A DNA stretch of 64,000 nt, from positions 467,693 through 531,692 of the forward strand of contig JALQUO010000001.1 in the NCBI GenBank assembly GCA_023263785.1, given 5' to 3'. The position numbers and the translations under genes are program-made. This document shows, piece after piece, positions 1 through 9,137 of this stretch. Below the pieces are notes generated by a model. It saw only the letters and a program-made list of their open reading frames with translations, was not told where the DNA came from and did not search any database. Within the stretch, counting starts at the first letter, position 1. Each line of letters begins with the position of its first letter. This DNA comes from Rickettsiales bacterium (GTDB taxonomy: Bacteria; Pseudomonadota; Alphaproteobacteria; Rickettsiales; Midichloriaceae).

Positions 1-50
1 TAATTAGATTCAATGCCAGTAAGCATTATTCCGCTCAGATGCGATAACAT
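1..50 (-). CDS. possible start of an unidentified gene (partial)
   Basis: An ATG at 50-48 opens a frame that runs off the left edge (16 codons, beginning MLSHLSGIMLTG). It lies 10 bp downstream of the nadD stop on the same strand, as expected for the next gene of an operon. Too little is visible to assign a family, and chance is possible. Confidence 0.25.
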   Translation of the reverse strand, partial: MLSHLSGIMLTGIESN

Positions 51-60
51 TTTTAGTTAT

Positions 61-675
61 TTATTTTTTTGTTGTTCTTGATTGGGATATGCATAACATA
101 TTTCTAAGATTTGTAGAAGAAATATTAATTTTCTTCATATGAAACATCATTAGATTATCTTCTTGAAAATCTTTATTAACTACTGAAAACCCATAGTTAC
201 TAGCTGTCTTTGTATTGTGGAACTTTATACCCATCTCACTTCTTTCACAAACAATAACTTTTGCCTTCTCAAGAATTTTTTTCCACTTATACCACCTATG
301 GAAGTACAGAGCATTATCGCAACCTATAATCCAATAGATTGAGACTTTAGGATGAATCTTTTTTATAAAATCTATTGTATTTGCAGAATAAAAATTTCTA
401 AAGAACTTTTCTATGTCAAGCACCCTTATCTTATTCTGATATGGCTTTATGAGTTCAACACATTTATTAATTCTCTCTTGAAAATCAATATATGTTGATG
501 GATCCTTTGTTGGGTTACATGGTGTAGGTAGCCAAAACACATATGATAAATTAAATCTCTTTATAGTTTGTAAACTTATGTTTAAATGACCAACATGTGG
601 CGGGTTAAATGACCCACCAAGAATACCTATTTTTACCTTAGAATTACGGAAATTTAAAAACTTTAGTTTTGACAC
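61..675 (-). CDS. nadD: nicotinate-nucleotide adenylyltransferase
   Basis: Transfers AMP from ATP to nicotinate mononucleotide, giving deamido-NAD in the cytoplasmic NAD pathway. The nucleotidyltransferase signature GGSFNPPHVGH lies at about residues 20-30 and the C-terminal ISST-x-LR motif is present near residue 186. The 204 aa length is normal. The first Met leaves about 19 residues before the signature, slightly long, so a later start is possible. It is separated from the divergent ABC ATPase gene by about 90 bp, which should hold both promoters. Confidence 0.93.
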   Translation of the reverse strand: MSKLKFLNFRNSKVKIGILGGSFNPPHVGHLNISLQTIKRFNLSYVFWLPTPCNPTKDPSTYIDFQERINKCVELIKPYQNKIRVLDIEKFFRNFYSANTIDFIKKIHPKVSIYWIIGCDNALYFHRWYKWKKILEKAKVIVCERSEMGIKFHNTKTASNYGFSVVNKDFQEDNLMMFHMKKINISSTNLRNMLCISQSRTTKK

Positions 676-765
676 TTTTTCTAATGAACAAATACATAAA
701 TAATCATTTTTGCAATAGAAAAAGATAAATGATATTTATTTAGTTAAAATTCAACAAACCACATA

Positions 766-1455
766 GTGATAAAAATAACACACTTAAAAAAGAACATAGG
801 ATTAAGTAAAATCATAGATGATATTTCCATTGAGATCAATAAGGGTGATGTCATTGGTTTAATAGGTCCATCTAATGCAGGAAAATCAACCTTATTAAGA
901 TGCATTGCAAAAATAGAAAATTATGATTCAGGAAAGGTTTCAATAGAAAATGATTGTTCTGTTGGAATGGTCTTCAAGGATATAAATCTTTTTGAGAATA
1001 TGTCTATCATAGATAATCTGTGTTTTTCTCAAGAAAAAGCACTCAAAAGAAGCAGAAATGATGCAGAAGGTTTTGCAATGCAAATGCTGAAAAGGTTCGA
1101 TATGATAACCTTTTTTGATAAAAATCCAAAGGATCTTAAAGCTGGTGAAAAACAAAAGATTTCAATTGTACGAACACTATGCATGAATCCATCTATCATC
1201 CTTTTCGAAAACCCAACATATCACTTAAAGATTGAATCCATACCAAGTGTTTTTAATATGATAAGATCTTTAATTCAAGATGGAATACCAGTTATAATGA
1301 TGACAAATGAAATTAGATTTTTGAAATCAATTGCAAACAGAATGATTTTTATGGAAGATGGCGTTATACAAGCAGATATGAATAAAGAGGATTTTTTTGA
1401 CAACCAACCAAATCCTAGAATTAGAGAATTTTCTGAATCATTATTATCATATTAA
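766..1455 (+). CDS. GlnQ-like ABC transporter ATPase, catalytically degenerate
   Basis: ATP-binding subunit of the polar amino acid (GlnQ) ABC family by overall pattern, 229 aa, with a GTG start. Walker A is intact (GPSNAGKST, residues 34-42). The other catalytic motifs are altered: the Q-loop Gln is Lys71, the LSGGQ signature reads LKAGE (124-128), Walker B ends in Glu148-Asn149 where Asp-Glu is expected, and the H-loop His is Asn181. ATP binding may remain but hydrolysis should be weak or absent. No permease or binding-protein gene is adjacent. The frame is undisturbed over its full length, so this is not simple decay. It is followed after 10 bp by tsaB and is probably co-transcribed with it. 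Confidence 0.85.
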   Translation: MIKITHLKKNIGLSKIIDDISIEINKGDVIGLIGPSNAGKSTLLRCIAKIENYDSGKVSIENDCSVGMVFKDINLFENMSIIDNLCFSQEKALKRSRNDAEGFAMQMLKRFDMITFFDKNPKDLKAGEKQKISIVRTLCMNPSIILFENPTYHLKIESIPSVFNMIRSLIQDGIPVIMMTNEIRFLKSIANRMIFMEDGVIQADMNKEDFFDNQPNPRIREFSESLLSY

Positions 1456-1465
1456 TATTAAATAA

Positions 1466-2077
1466 ATGAGGATTCTTTGTTTTGACACTTGTAGCTTTCA
1501 TTACTCAATTGCAATCGTTGAGGATTCTGCTGTTATTTCCAGTATTGTATCCAAAGATAAACAAATGCAATGTGAGGAACTTATATTACAAACAGAAAAC
1601 ATCCTTTCTAGCAATAATCTCAGTTATAATGACATTGATGCAGTTGCAGTCACAACTGGACCCGGCACCTTCAATGGGACAAGAATAGGTATCGCTGCAG
1701 CTTACGGGATATCAATTGCTAAAAAGATTCCAATCTATGGCGTTAACTCTTTGCAAATGATTGCATGCAAGGTATTTCTAAGAGACCACTCCTTTCCTCT
1801 AAGAATATGTTTTTTAGCTGATAATACAACTGGTTTTGTTCAAGATTTTTACCTCGATGATAGTTGTATAAAATCCTATAAAGACGAACCAGATAAGATT
1901 AGCTTACAACAAGCTAATCTTGATAATTGTATAAAATTTGATGTCAATCATTTTGATCTGATAGATTCACAAATCTCTAATGCAGCTGCAACAGGTATTT
2001 TCATAAAAAACAGTAAGACTATGAATAATACCTCGCTTTTTTACGGAAAACCTCCAAGTATTAATGGCCAAATATAA
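1466..2077 (+). CDS. tsaB: tRNA threonylcarbamoyladenosine biosynthesis protein TsaB
   Basis: Partner of TsaD and TsaE in making t6A37 of ANN-decoding tRNAs. It has the ASKHA fold but is itself non-catalytic. The N-terminus MRILCFDTC and the GPGTFNGTRIG segment (about 65-75; usual form GPGSFTGLRIG) identify it. It is 203 aa, near the normal length, although the C-terminal half is weakly conserved. The ATG lies 10 bp after the ATPase stop. It converges on the next gene with 6 bp between stops. Confidence 0.88.
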   Translation: MRILCFDTCSFHYSIAIVEDSAVISSIVSKDKQMQCEELILQTENILSSNNLSYNDIDAVAVTTGPGTFNGTRIGIAAAYGISIAKKIPIYGVNSLQMIACKVFLRDHSFPLRICFLADNTTGFVQDFYLDDSCIKSYKDEPDKISLQQANLDNCIKFDVNHFDLIDSQISNAAATGIFIKNSKTMNNTSLFYGKPPSINGQI

Positions 2078-2083
2078 AATAAA

Positions 2084-2812
2084 TTATACTCTTAAGTTTT
2101 GAGCTTTCTTATCACTTGATTTAACACTTTGCACCTGATTCACCCATGTTCTTGATGATCCAGCACTACTCGTATCAGCTTCTGGTACGCGACTTCTGAT
2201 GAATGCTTCTGGGGTTTTTCTAAAAGATTTACATGCATTATGCACACCTTGATGGTTTGTAATCTCACAAGCATGCATTTGATTCTCTTTTTCATTCCAA
2301 ACGCATAATAATCTCTTGTCACCTAGACCTCTTGAGCCAAGAATTTTTACCTCGTATAAGAATGTTGTTGAATCATCTTTTGTTTTAAGTCCGGTTAGTT
2401 GTTTTACACCTTCCTCTCCAGATGGTCTTGCAAATCCATTTACTTCTATAACCTTTTTAACCCTTTCAAGTAAACCTGCTTGATGACGTTTTATATTGCT
2501 TATTTCTTTTAATACTTGAGGTGTTGGAGAAACTGTTATTGTTCTGCCACCTATGTACAACAATCCTAAGTCTTGAGTTGTTTCCTCAGCTGCAGTAAAA
2601 GATGAAGAACTGGCTGCTGCACTATCAGAATATGGTACAGCATCTTCTCTCATGATTGCTGCTATTTCTGGATCAAAAGAAAGTTCATCTATTCCTGAAA
2701 GTATATCTGCATGCAAATCTTCATGTTCTGCTGTTGAAGTTGCTGATGCAGCAGCTAATACTTCTTCATCACAAATTTCTCGCATAGATTGCATTAATTC
2801 GGCCTTGAGCAT
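2084..2812 (-). CDS. unknown protein with possible RelE-like central domain
   Basis: 242 aa soluble protein of no recognised family. Residues 1-85 are acidic and rich in Ala and Ser and look disordered. Residues about 105-195 look folded: a helix (HQAGLLERVKKVIE), a variable turn, then strands LYEVKIL, KRLLCVW and MHACEI ending in NHQGVH. This order of helices followed by basic strands resembles RelE/HigB-type toxins by eye only. Residues 205-242 are Ser/Lys-rich. No signal peptide or membrane segment is visible. No antitoxin-like gene is adjacent. A secreted effector is an alternative reading, since the genome encodes a type IV system. Confidence 0.7.
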   Translation of the reverse strand: MLKAELMQSMREICDEEVLAAASATSTAEHEDLHADILSGIDELSFDPEIAAIMREDAVPYSDSAAASSSSFTAAEETTQDLGLLYIGGRTITVSPTPQVLKEISNIKRHQAGLLERVKKVIEVNGFARPSGEEGVKQLTGLKTKDDSTTFLYEVKILGSRGLGDKRLLCVWNEKENQMHACEITNHQGVHNACKSFRKTPEAFIRSRVPEADTSSAGSSRTWVNQVQSVKSSDKKAQNLRV

Positions 2813-2932
2813 ATTATATTATATTTCTAGTTGTTTTTATCAATCCCTAATATAATATAAGCAACCTAAAATTGCAACAGATGTCATGAAAAAGGATTAT
2901 GCTTTAAAATTCTCAAGGTAAAAAACTATTTT

Positions 2933-4138
2933 TCAACCATGAGTCTTCTCCCAATCTGCGCTGATTGAGGTTGGTTCTTGCTTAGGAGTTTCTTTACGTG
3001 AAACAACAGGTATAATCACAAGGAAGTGTAAGAAATACCAAACGCTCAAGCATTGTCCGATTGCAACATAGGGTGGCTCGACAGGACAAGCTCCTATATA
3101 ACCCAAACCTATGAACACAAGATAAAGAATGAAAGTAAACAAGCGATAAATTGGTTTGTATCTTGAACTTTTTACTTTTGAGCCATCGAGGCAAGGCAAG
3201 AAAAAAAGAATAGCAATGGCACCAAACATACAGATCACACCACCAAGCTTGTCCGGTACAGACCTTAAAATTGCATAAAAAGGTAGAAAATACCATTCAG
3301 GAACTATATGAGGTGGAGTCACCATTGGGTTTGCTGGGATATAGTTATCTGGATGCCCTAAGACATTTGGTGCGAAGAAAACAAATGAGAAAAATACAAA
3401 GAAAAACACACAAAAGCCGAACATATCCTTATAGGTATAATATGGATGGAACGGAATCGTATCCTTATCAGATTTCACTTCAACACCTGTAGGGTTATTA
3501 GATCCTTTATGGTGTAATGCAATGAGATGCAATATAACAACTCCAACAATTAAAAATGGCAACATGAAGTGGAATGCAAAAAATCTGTTAAGCGTTGCAT
3601 TGGCAACTGAAAAACCTCCAAGTAACCAAATATGAATTGTTGTACCAACCTCAGGGATAGCTGTAAATAGACCAGATATCACTGTAGCTCCCCAGAAACT
3701 CATTTGCCCCCATGGTAATACATAACCCATAAAGGCTGTTGCCATCATCATCAAAAATATTATAATTCCTATGAACCACAGAAGCTCCCTAGGTGCTTTG
3801 TATGACCCATAGTATAAACCTCTTGCTATATGAATGTATACAACTCCAAAGAACATTGATGCACCAACTGCATGACTGTACCTTATAAGCCACCCATAGT
3901 TAACATTCCTCATGATATTTTCAACGCTGTCGAATGCCATATCTATTTGAGGGGTGTATTGCATCGCAAGAAACAGACCAGTTAGAATCTGTATGACAAG
4001 TGCTATTCCTGCCATAGATCCAAAGTTCCAAGCATAGTTTAGATTCTTTGGAGTTCTGTAATCAGCTGTGTGTTTTATAAATGAAAAGATGGGAAGTCTA
4101 TCTTCTATCCAATCACGTAATCTCTTCCTTTGTGACAT
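2933..4138 (-). CDS. petB: cytochrome b of the bc1 complex
   Basis: Membrane subunit of ubiquinol-cytochrome c reductase carrying both b hemes and the quinone sites. It is 401 aa with about eight membrane helices. Visible motifs include the heme-ligand His pairs ([16 protein letters not shown] and the later HFMLPF...LHLIALH) and the Qo-site PEWY ([18 protein letters not shown]). It is the last gene of the c1-Rieske-b operon, starting 3 bp after the Rieske stop. Confidence 0.97.
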   Translation of the reverse strand: MSQRKRLRDWIEDRLPIFSFIKHTADYRTPKNLNYAWNFGSMAGIALVIQILTGLFLAMQYTPQIDMAFDSVENIMRNVNYGWLIRYSHAVGASMFFGVVYIHIARGLYYGSYKAPRELLWFIGIIIFLMMMATAFMGYVLPWGQMSFWGATVISGLFTAIPEVGTTIHIWLLGGFSVANATLNRFFAFHFMLPFLIVGVVILHLIALHHKGSNNPTGVEVKSDKDTIPFHPYYTYKDMFGFCVFFFVFFSFVFFAPNVLGHPDNYIPANPMVTPPHIVPEWYFLPFYAILRSVPDKLGGVICMFGAIAILFFLPCLDGSKVKSSRYKPIYRLFTFILYLVFIGLGYIGACPVEPPYVAIGQCLSVWYFLHFLVIIPVVSRKETPKQEPTSISADWEKTHG

Positions 4139-4141
4139 AAA

Positions 4142-4696
4142 CTAACCTATTTTTATTTTTGTATCGCTAATGAAAGAATAAAGTGGAACAGGTAAATTTT
4201 TTGGAGCTGGACCCTTTCTGATCCTTTGAGATGTATCATACTGAGATCCATGGCAAGGACAAAGAGATCCACCAAACTCTCCCTTGCCAACTGTGGGGAC
4301 ACATCCTAGGTGTGTACAGACTGCAACCGTCACAAGCCATTGCTCCTTACCTTTTAAAACCCTTTCTTCATCTGTTTGAGGATCTCTAAGGGTTTGCACA
4401 TCAACATCTTTCGCCTCTTTTATTTGCTCTGGTGTTCTATGAGTCACGAAAACAGGCTGTCCTCTCCACATAACAGTCATTGTCTCTCCTGGTTTTAAAT
4501 TACTAACATCAACCTCTGTTGAACCAGTCGCTATAACCCCTGCATCTGGCCACATAGATCTAATAAATGGAACAGCACAGACAGCAGCACCGACTCCAGC
4601 AGCAGCAGTTGCAGCTTTGACAATGAAACTCCTACGAGTTGTTTTATTCTCTGAATCCTGAGCTTGTTCTTGCTCTGTTTTTTTCTCTTCTACCAT
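4142..4696 (-). CDS. petA: Rieske iron-sulfur subunit of the bc1 complex
   Basis: Carries the [2Fe-2S] centre that moves electrons from ubiquinol to cytochrome c1. It is 184 aa. A twin-arginine-like motif (TRRSFIVKAA, about residue 20) precedes a hydrophobic anchor. Both cluster-binding boxes are present: CTHLGCVP (about 127-134) and CPCHGSQYD (about 147-155). It sits between c1 and cytochrome b with 1-3 bp gaps, so the three are translated from one transcript. Confidence 0.97.
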   Translation of the reverse strand: MVEEKKTEQEQAQDSENKTTRRSFIVKAATAAAGVGAAVCAVPFIRSMWPDAGVIATGSTEVDVSNLKPGETMTVMWRGQPVFVTHRTPEQIKEAKDVDVQTLRDPQTDEERVLKGKEQWLVTVAVCTHLGCVPTVGKGEFGGSLCPCHGSQYDTSQRIRKGPAPKNLPVPLYSFISDTKIKIG

Positions 4697-4697
4697 A

Positions 4698-5480
4698 TTA
4701 CTTTTTGTTTTTATTATTTTTTAAGTGACTCCAAACAGCTTTGTTGGCAAAGTACATCATAATTCCTAAAATGCCTACAAAAACCAGTACTCTCAAACCA
4801 ATACTCTTTCTATCTTGCATTTCAGGCTCTGCTGCCCACTGCAGAAAATTAACAACATCATGAGCCATTTGATGTATTGTTGCCTTAGTACCATCGTCAA
4901 ATTGCACCTGCCCTTCTGCGACCAGAGGTGGAGTCATAGCAAGCTGCCTACCACCACCAGCAAAGTATGGATTGTAGTGCATGTTCTCACCTAGCTTAAA
5001 ACCTGCTGGAGGCTCTTGAAATCCTGTCAGCAAAGAATAGACATAGTTTGCTCCATTCTCCCTTGCTTTTATTATTAAAGATAGATCCGGTGGTAAGGCT
5101 CCATTGTTTGAAGCTCTTGCCTCTTTCTCGTTTGAGTATGGACCAGGGATAGGATCTGAAGGCCTACCAGGTCTCTTAAACATCTGTCCTTGATCATTGG
5201 GGCCATCCTGAATATCATATTCAGCTGCGAGCGATTTAACTTGCTCCTCTGAAAAACCTATATCTTCAAGGTTTCTGAAGTATAGATGCTTGACAGCATG
5301 ACAAGCAGAGCAGACTTCTTTATAGACTTTGAAGCCCCTCTGAATTGATTCATAATCAAACTTCCCAGTCATTCCATCAAAAGCCCATTCCATCCTCTTT
5401 GGTTTCTCAACATCTTCTGATGCGTAAACAACACCAAAGCACAAGAGGTTAAATAAAACTATAATTTTTATATTTCTCAT
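4698..5480 (-). CDS. petC: cytochrome c1 of the bc1 complex
   Basis: 260 aa. An N-terminal signal peptide ends near VVYASEDVEK, the covalent heme box is CSACH (about 36-40), the axial Met region is the segment ending in QLAMTPPL, and there is one C-terminal anchor helix (VGILGIMMYFANKAV) with a Lys-rich tail. It is the first gene of the operon, whereas most alphaproteobacteria have Rieske-b-c1. The only Ccm gene seen in the window is ccmC at 42 kb. Confidence 0.96.
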   Translation of the reverse strand: MRNIKIIVLFNLLCFGVVYASEDVEKPKRMEWAFDGMTGKFDYESIQRGFKVYKEVCSACHAVKHLYFRNLEDIGFSEEQVKSLAAEYDIQDGPNDQGQMFKRPGRPSDPIPGPYSNEKEARASNNGALPPDLSLIIKARENGANYVYSLLTGFQEPPAGFKLGENMHYNPYFAGGGRQLAMTPPLVAEGQVQFDDGTKATIHQMAHDVVNFLQWAAEPEMQDRKSIGLRVLVFVGILGIMMYFANKAVWSHLKNNKNKK

Positions 5481-5532
5481 GTGTTTTTAAACAATAATTC
5501 TACATTCATTATATAGTGTTTTTATTTTTATA

Positions 5533-6672
5533 CTAAGTATTTTTTACACTACGGGATTCAGCTATAGCAAAAATAACTGCTGCTGGGAATGTTATTGATA
5601 CAGTCTCAAGAAATAAACTTACCTTCTGCTGATCCTTATCATTGAAGAAAATCGCTATAATCAAAAGAGAAATTGGAAAAAATGCCTGCCATTTTACACT
5701 CTTAAATTTGTAAATTAAAATTGGGAGAAAAACTATGAGGCTAATAAAAAGAGTTATGAAATTATATGTTATACAGTATTTGTTGAACTTATCCTTAAAA
5801 ATCAATTCAAATACAGTTTGCTTAATTGAGTCATAAAAAGGTATAATTCTTAGTTCGATTGATGAGTTATATCCGAACATTCCAGCAACCGCTCTGAACT
5901 TCTCAAGATACATCCCGTAAGCAATCCAGGTTGTAAATAATGCAACCAGAAAGTATAAGAGAAATCCTATAACCCAATTCTTTTTGAACCCCCTGTTTAA
6001 ACTCTTATGCTGAAGATCATATGTAATTATAGGTGATGCAATACCAATGCCATGCAAAATTAAACCATTAGAACCAAAGGTTGCAATTGTAAGTCCACAC
6101 AAAACACCAAGAAGAATGAATTTCCACAAGAACCTTGAACTTAACAATGAACTCATCAGCTGTGCACTACAGATCACAAACAAAACACATAATGCCTGAG
6201 ATGTTGATGTCACAAAATCTGCAAAAATTGTGAAGAAAATAATCAAGAGAAAAGTCAAAGTGTATTCTCCTTTTAGAAAAAGAATCATAAAGATACAAAT
6301 AAGACAAACAATGTTTTTCCATCTCATAGCAAGTTTCAAATCCATTTCATGTGCTACAAATGATCCACCTAATGTCATTGGGATACTTAGTGCATACATG
6401 TAAGAAATAAGATCGCTATAATCACCAGAAGGCATTAACTGTGCACTGCTTTGATCAGGTAAAGCTGTAAAGAGATTTAGAGCACCTGGCAAAGGAGGAA
6501 TGAGAATAGCGAATCTCTCAGTATTATCTGTGTTGATGTTATGATATAGAGCAATGCCATTCCCAAGAGATTCAATCTCAACAGCAGTTATATCCTTTTC
6601 CTTAAGAGATATAAAAGCATTCAATAGAAAAATCCCAAGGGAAATTACTAGTATGGCTATTTTAGCCTTCAT
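5533..6672 (-). CDS. polytopic membrane protein of unknown function
   Basis: About 379 aa from the ATG at 6672 (MKAKIAILVISLG), which overlaps the 3' end of virD4 by 11 bp. An in-frame ATG at 6744 is less likely because it would lie deep inside virD4. An N-terminal hydrophobic segment and a periplasm-like stretch (about 30-100) are followed by about eight hydrophobic helices. No catalytic motif was recognised, and it does not look like VirB6 by sequence. The overlap implies translational coupling to the coupling protein, so a role alongside secretion is possible but unproven. A membrane glycosyltransferase-like architecture is an alternative. Confidence 0.75.
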   Translation of the reverse strand: MKAKIAILVISLGIFLLNAFISLKEKDITAVEIESLGNGIALYHNINTDNTERFAILIPPLPGALNLFTALPDQSSAQLMPSGDYSDLISYMYALSIPMTLGGSFVAHEMDLKLAMRWKNIVCLICIFMILFLKGEYTLTFLLIIFFTIFADFVTSTSQALCVLFVICSAQLMSSLLSSRFLWKFILLGVLCGLTIATFGSNGLILHGIGIASPIITYDLQHKSLNRGFKKNWVIGFLLYFLVALFTTWIAYGMYLEKFRAVAGMFGYNSSIELRIIPFYDSIKQTVFELIFKDKFNKYCITYNFITLFISLIVFLPILIYKFKSVKWQAFFPISLLIIAIFFNDKDQQKVSLFLETVSITFPAAVIFAIAESRSVKNT

Positions 6673-8482
6673 CTGTTTGTTCTTCAAGAGCAGATGTATC
6701 ATTTTCAGCAGCTTGCATTGCCTGCTCCTGTTTTCTAGGATCATATGGCTGCTGCTGTGGCAATGGAATAGGCTTCATCAAACGCTTCTTAAAGAGTGGG
6801 TGTTCATAGTACTTAATCTTTTTAGATTTAATTGGTGGCTGCGACTCTATCAGAATTATTTGATCATCTCTAGGCAATCCAATTACCTCCTGAGGCAGAA
6901 GCAAGGCACGTTGTGCTTTTGAGACGTTTAAAGACCTTGAGCCAGGATTGAAGTCAAGATATTTTGGTTTGCTTGCTGACTCTGACTCAACAGTCTTATT
7001 ACCACACAGCTGAGATATGAGATTTGCTGTCTCATAGTTGTTAGCAGCGAAAGTTATCCTGAAAGTTGAGTTCGACAGGAATGAGTTCATACCTGAATCC
7101 TCATAAGTTCCTTTGAGCTGTTGAGTATCTTGAATAATAAGGAAAAGTCTAACTTTATATCCCCTGAAGTATGCTATCCCCGACATAAATTGCTCCATCT
7201 TTCCAAGGGTTGGAAACTCATCCATCATAAACATCACGCCATATATTTCATCAGGTGTAGGCATCTTTCTTGATAAGAATTCTGTTGCTTGCTGATAGAA
7301 AACCTGCATCAAAGGTTGCAGACGTTTTAGGTTGTCAGGAGTTAGTCCAACATAGACAGTGGTGACGTCTTTCTTAAATGTTTGAATATCAAAGTCACTC
7401 GAAGCCGTAGCTGTATCAATAAGAGGGTTAGCCCAAAGCTCTAAACTTGAGTTCATAGTTGATATCACACCAGATCTTTCCTTATCTGCCTTCTGCAAGA
7501 AAGCTGCAAGGTTCATATAAGATACAGGGTGGATTTCGTTACCCATAGTATCAAGAACAACAGCAAGATTGTATACAACGTCATCACTACGCATTGTACG
7601 GACAACCTCACCAAATGATTGGTTTTTGTCAGGTGCAGCAACAAGATATAACACAACACCAACAAATAAACTCCTTGCTTCATTAACCCAGAAATCTTGC
7701 TTTGGCATTATGAGACTTGCAATCTTTTGTACGTCATCCACCATCTGACCAGCTTTATTACTCACCCAATCTATAGGGTTATAGCAGTGAGTAAAGCCAT
7801 CTGGATTAGCAGGATTCCATACAAATACCTTTTGTCCTATGCTCTCACGCCATCCACTTGTAAACTCATAGTTCTCAAGTTTGATGTCATGAACGAAAAC
7901 CGACTGCTTCCAATAAAGCAAATTTGGAATTACGAAACCAACACCTTTACCAGAACCAGTAGGAGCAAAGAGTAGCGCATGTTGATAACCGTCTGCTACA
8001 AGAAATCCGTATTCATCTTCACCAAGGAGCACCCCTTCCTTAGAGCGTAACCCTGCCTTTGTGATTTCTTTTTGCGAAGCCCAGTGAGCATCACCATGAA
8101 GAGCCTCTTTCGGTTTATAAGGTCTTAATTCATAAAGTTTTTTTCTGTATTTCCAAACTATCAAAAAATATACTAGCAAGGGTATTATTAAAGATCCAGC
8201 ATACTTGATAGGAAGAAAGTTATACACAGAGGGCTGTACAGCGATGACTTCTATGTTATCATCAAGCCATAAACCATATGTTTGAAGATTTAAAAGGCCA
8301 GAAAGTGACTTCATGAAAAGCAATGGAGCAGATAAAAGACCGGTATCAATATTATATTGAAGATCAAGTACAGCTGAAAAGATTATTCCTGATAAGTAAA
8401 TTGACAGAGCTACACCAACAAAAAATAGTAGAAAACCTATTACTGTGTTCCTGAAAGTGTTTACAAGACTATTTTTTGGCAC
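6662..8482 (-). CDS. virD4: type IV secretion coupling protein VirD4
   Basis: Inner-membrane ATPase that recruits substrates to the VirB channel. It is 606 aa. N-terminal membrane helices (about 10-35 and 75-110) precede the motor domain with Walker A (APTGSGKG, about 177-184) and Walker B (MFMMDEFPTLG, about 420-430). The C-terminal tail is acidic and Gln-rich. In most Rickettsiales it follows virB11 directly; here it lies about 48 kb away on the other strand and is followed by an unknown membrane protein. Confidence 0.96.
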   Translation of the reverse strand: MPKNSLVNTFRNTVIGFLLFFVGVALSIYLSGIIFSAVLDLQYNIDTGLLSAPLLFMKSLSGLLNLQTYGLWLDDNIEVIAVQPSVYNFLPIKYAGSLIIPLLVYFLIVWKYRKKLYELRPYKPKEALHGDAHWASQKEITKAGLRSKEGVLLGEDEYGFLVADGYQHALLFAPTGSGKGVGFVIPNLLYWKQSVFVHDIKLENYEFTSGWRESIGQKVFVWNPANPDGFTHCYNPIDWVSNKAGQMVDDVQKIASLIMPKQDFWVNEARSLFVGVVLYLVAAPDKNQSFGEVVRTMRSDDVVYNLAVVLDTMGNEIHPVSYMNLAAFLQKADKERSGVISTMNSSLELWANPLIDTATASSDFDIQTFKKDVTTVYVGLTPDNLKRLQPLMQVFYQQATEFLSRKMPTPDEIYGVMFMMDEFPTLGKMEQFMSGIAYFRGYKVRLFLIIQDTQQLKGTYEDSGMNSFLSNSTFRITFAANNYETANLISQLCGNKTVESESASKPKYLDFNPGSRSLNVSKAQRALLLPQEVIGLPRDDQIILIESQPPIKSKKIKYYEHPLFKKRLMKPIPLPQQQPYDPRKQEQAMQAAENDTSALEEQTDEG

Positions 8483-8564
8483 AGATATTATGTTTTTTAT
8501 TTATTGAGATGTATTCTACACTAAAATTATGTTTCATGTAAAGTTTTTTAATTTTCAAATTAAG

Positions 8565-9128
8565 ATGTCTAAGATTATATTTTTGAATGGTTCTTCATCA
8601 TCAGGTAAAACTTCTATTGCAAAAGCAATACAACATATTGCAGATATACCATTTATGAGAATAGGTGTTGATACTTTTATTGATATGATGCCTCGAAGAT
8701 ATCTATCTTTTGGTGATAAGTCAAAAGAGGGTTGTTGGTTTGAAAAAGATCATAATAATGATGGTCCTGTTGTAAGATGTAATTCAGGACATTTTGGCAA
8801 TTTAGTCTTTTTAACAGCAATTAACGTTATAAAATTAATGGCTGATAGTGGGTTAAATCTTGTAATTGATGAAGTCATCTGGGATGAATCTAGAATTAAT
8901 GACTATAAAAACTCTTTAACTAAACATGATATAATTTTTGTTAAAATATTCTGTAGTAAAAAAACATCTCAAGAAAGAGAGATTCTTAGAGGAGATAGAG
9001 AAATTGGATTAGCAAATGATCAAATTGATAGAATTGATAAAATGAAGTTCAAATATGATTTAGTAATTAATACTGAAAAATCATCACCTTTTGATGCAGC
9101 AGAACAAATTCTAAAAATTTTGCGATAA
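8565..9128 (+). CDS. chloramphenicol phosphotransferase-like kinase
   Basis: P-loop kinase of the CPT family, 187 aa from the ATG at 8565. An in-frame ATG at 8529 would add 12 residues. Motifs are Walker A (FLNGSSSSGKTS, just after the start), the catalytic-Asp region VDTFIDMMP, the segment LVIDEVIW and the lid REILRGDREIGLA typical of the family. The protein O-phosphorylates a small molecule. Drug inactivation is known for the Streptomyces enzyme, and the substrate here is unknown. It is a single gene between virD4 and a carbonic anhydrase. Confidence 0.85.
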   Translation: MSKIIFLNGSSSSGKTSIAKAIQHIADIPFMRIGVDTFIDMMPRRYLSFGDKSKEGCWFEKDHNNDGPVVRCNSGHFGNLVFLTAINVIKLMADSGLNLVIDEVIWDESRINDYKNSLTKHDIIFVKIFCSKKTSQEREILRGDREIGLANDQIDRIDKMKFKYDLVINTEKSSPFDAAEQILKILR

Positions 9129-9137
9129 AAGTATTTT

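Noticed and set aside
1482-1688. 68-codon plus-strand frame
   Set aside because: Alternative frame of tsaB, whose family motifs are clear.
6673-6744. Upstream start of the membrane protein after virD4
   Set aside because: It would overlap virD4 by more than 80 bp and add polar residues before the signal-like helix; ATG at 6672 fits better.
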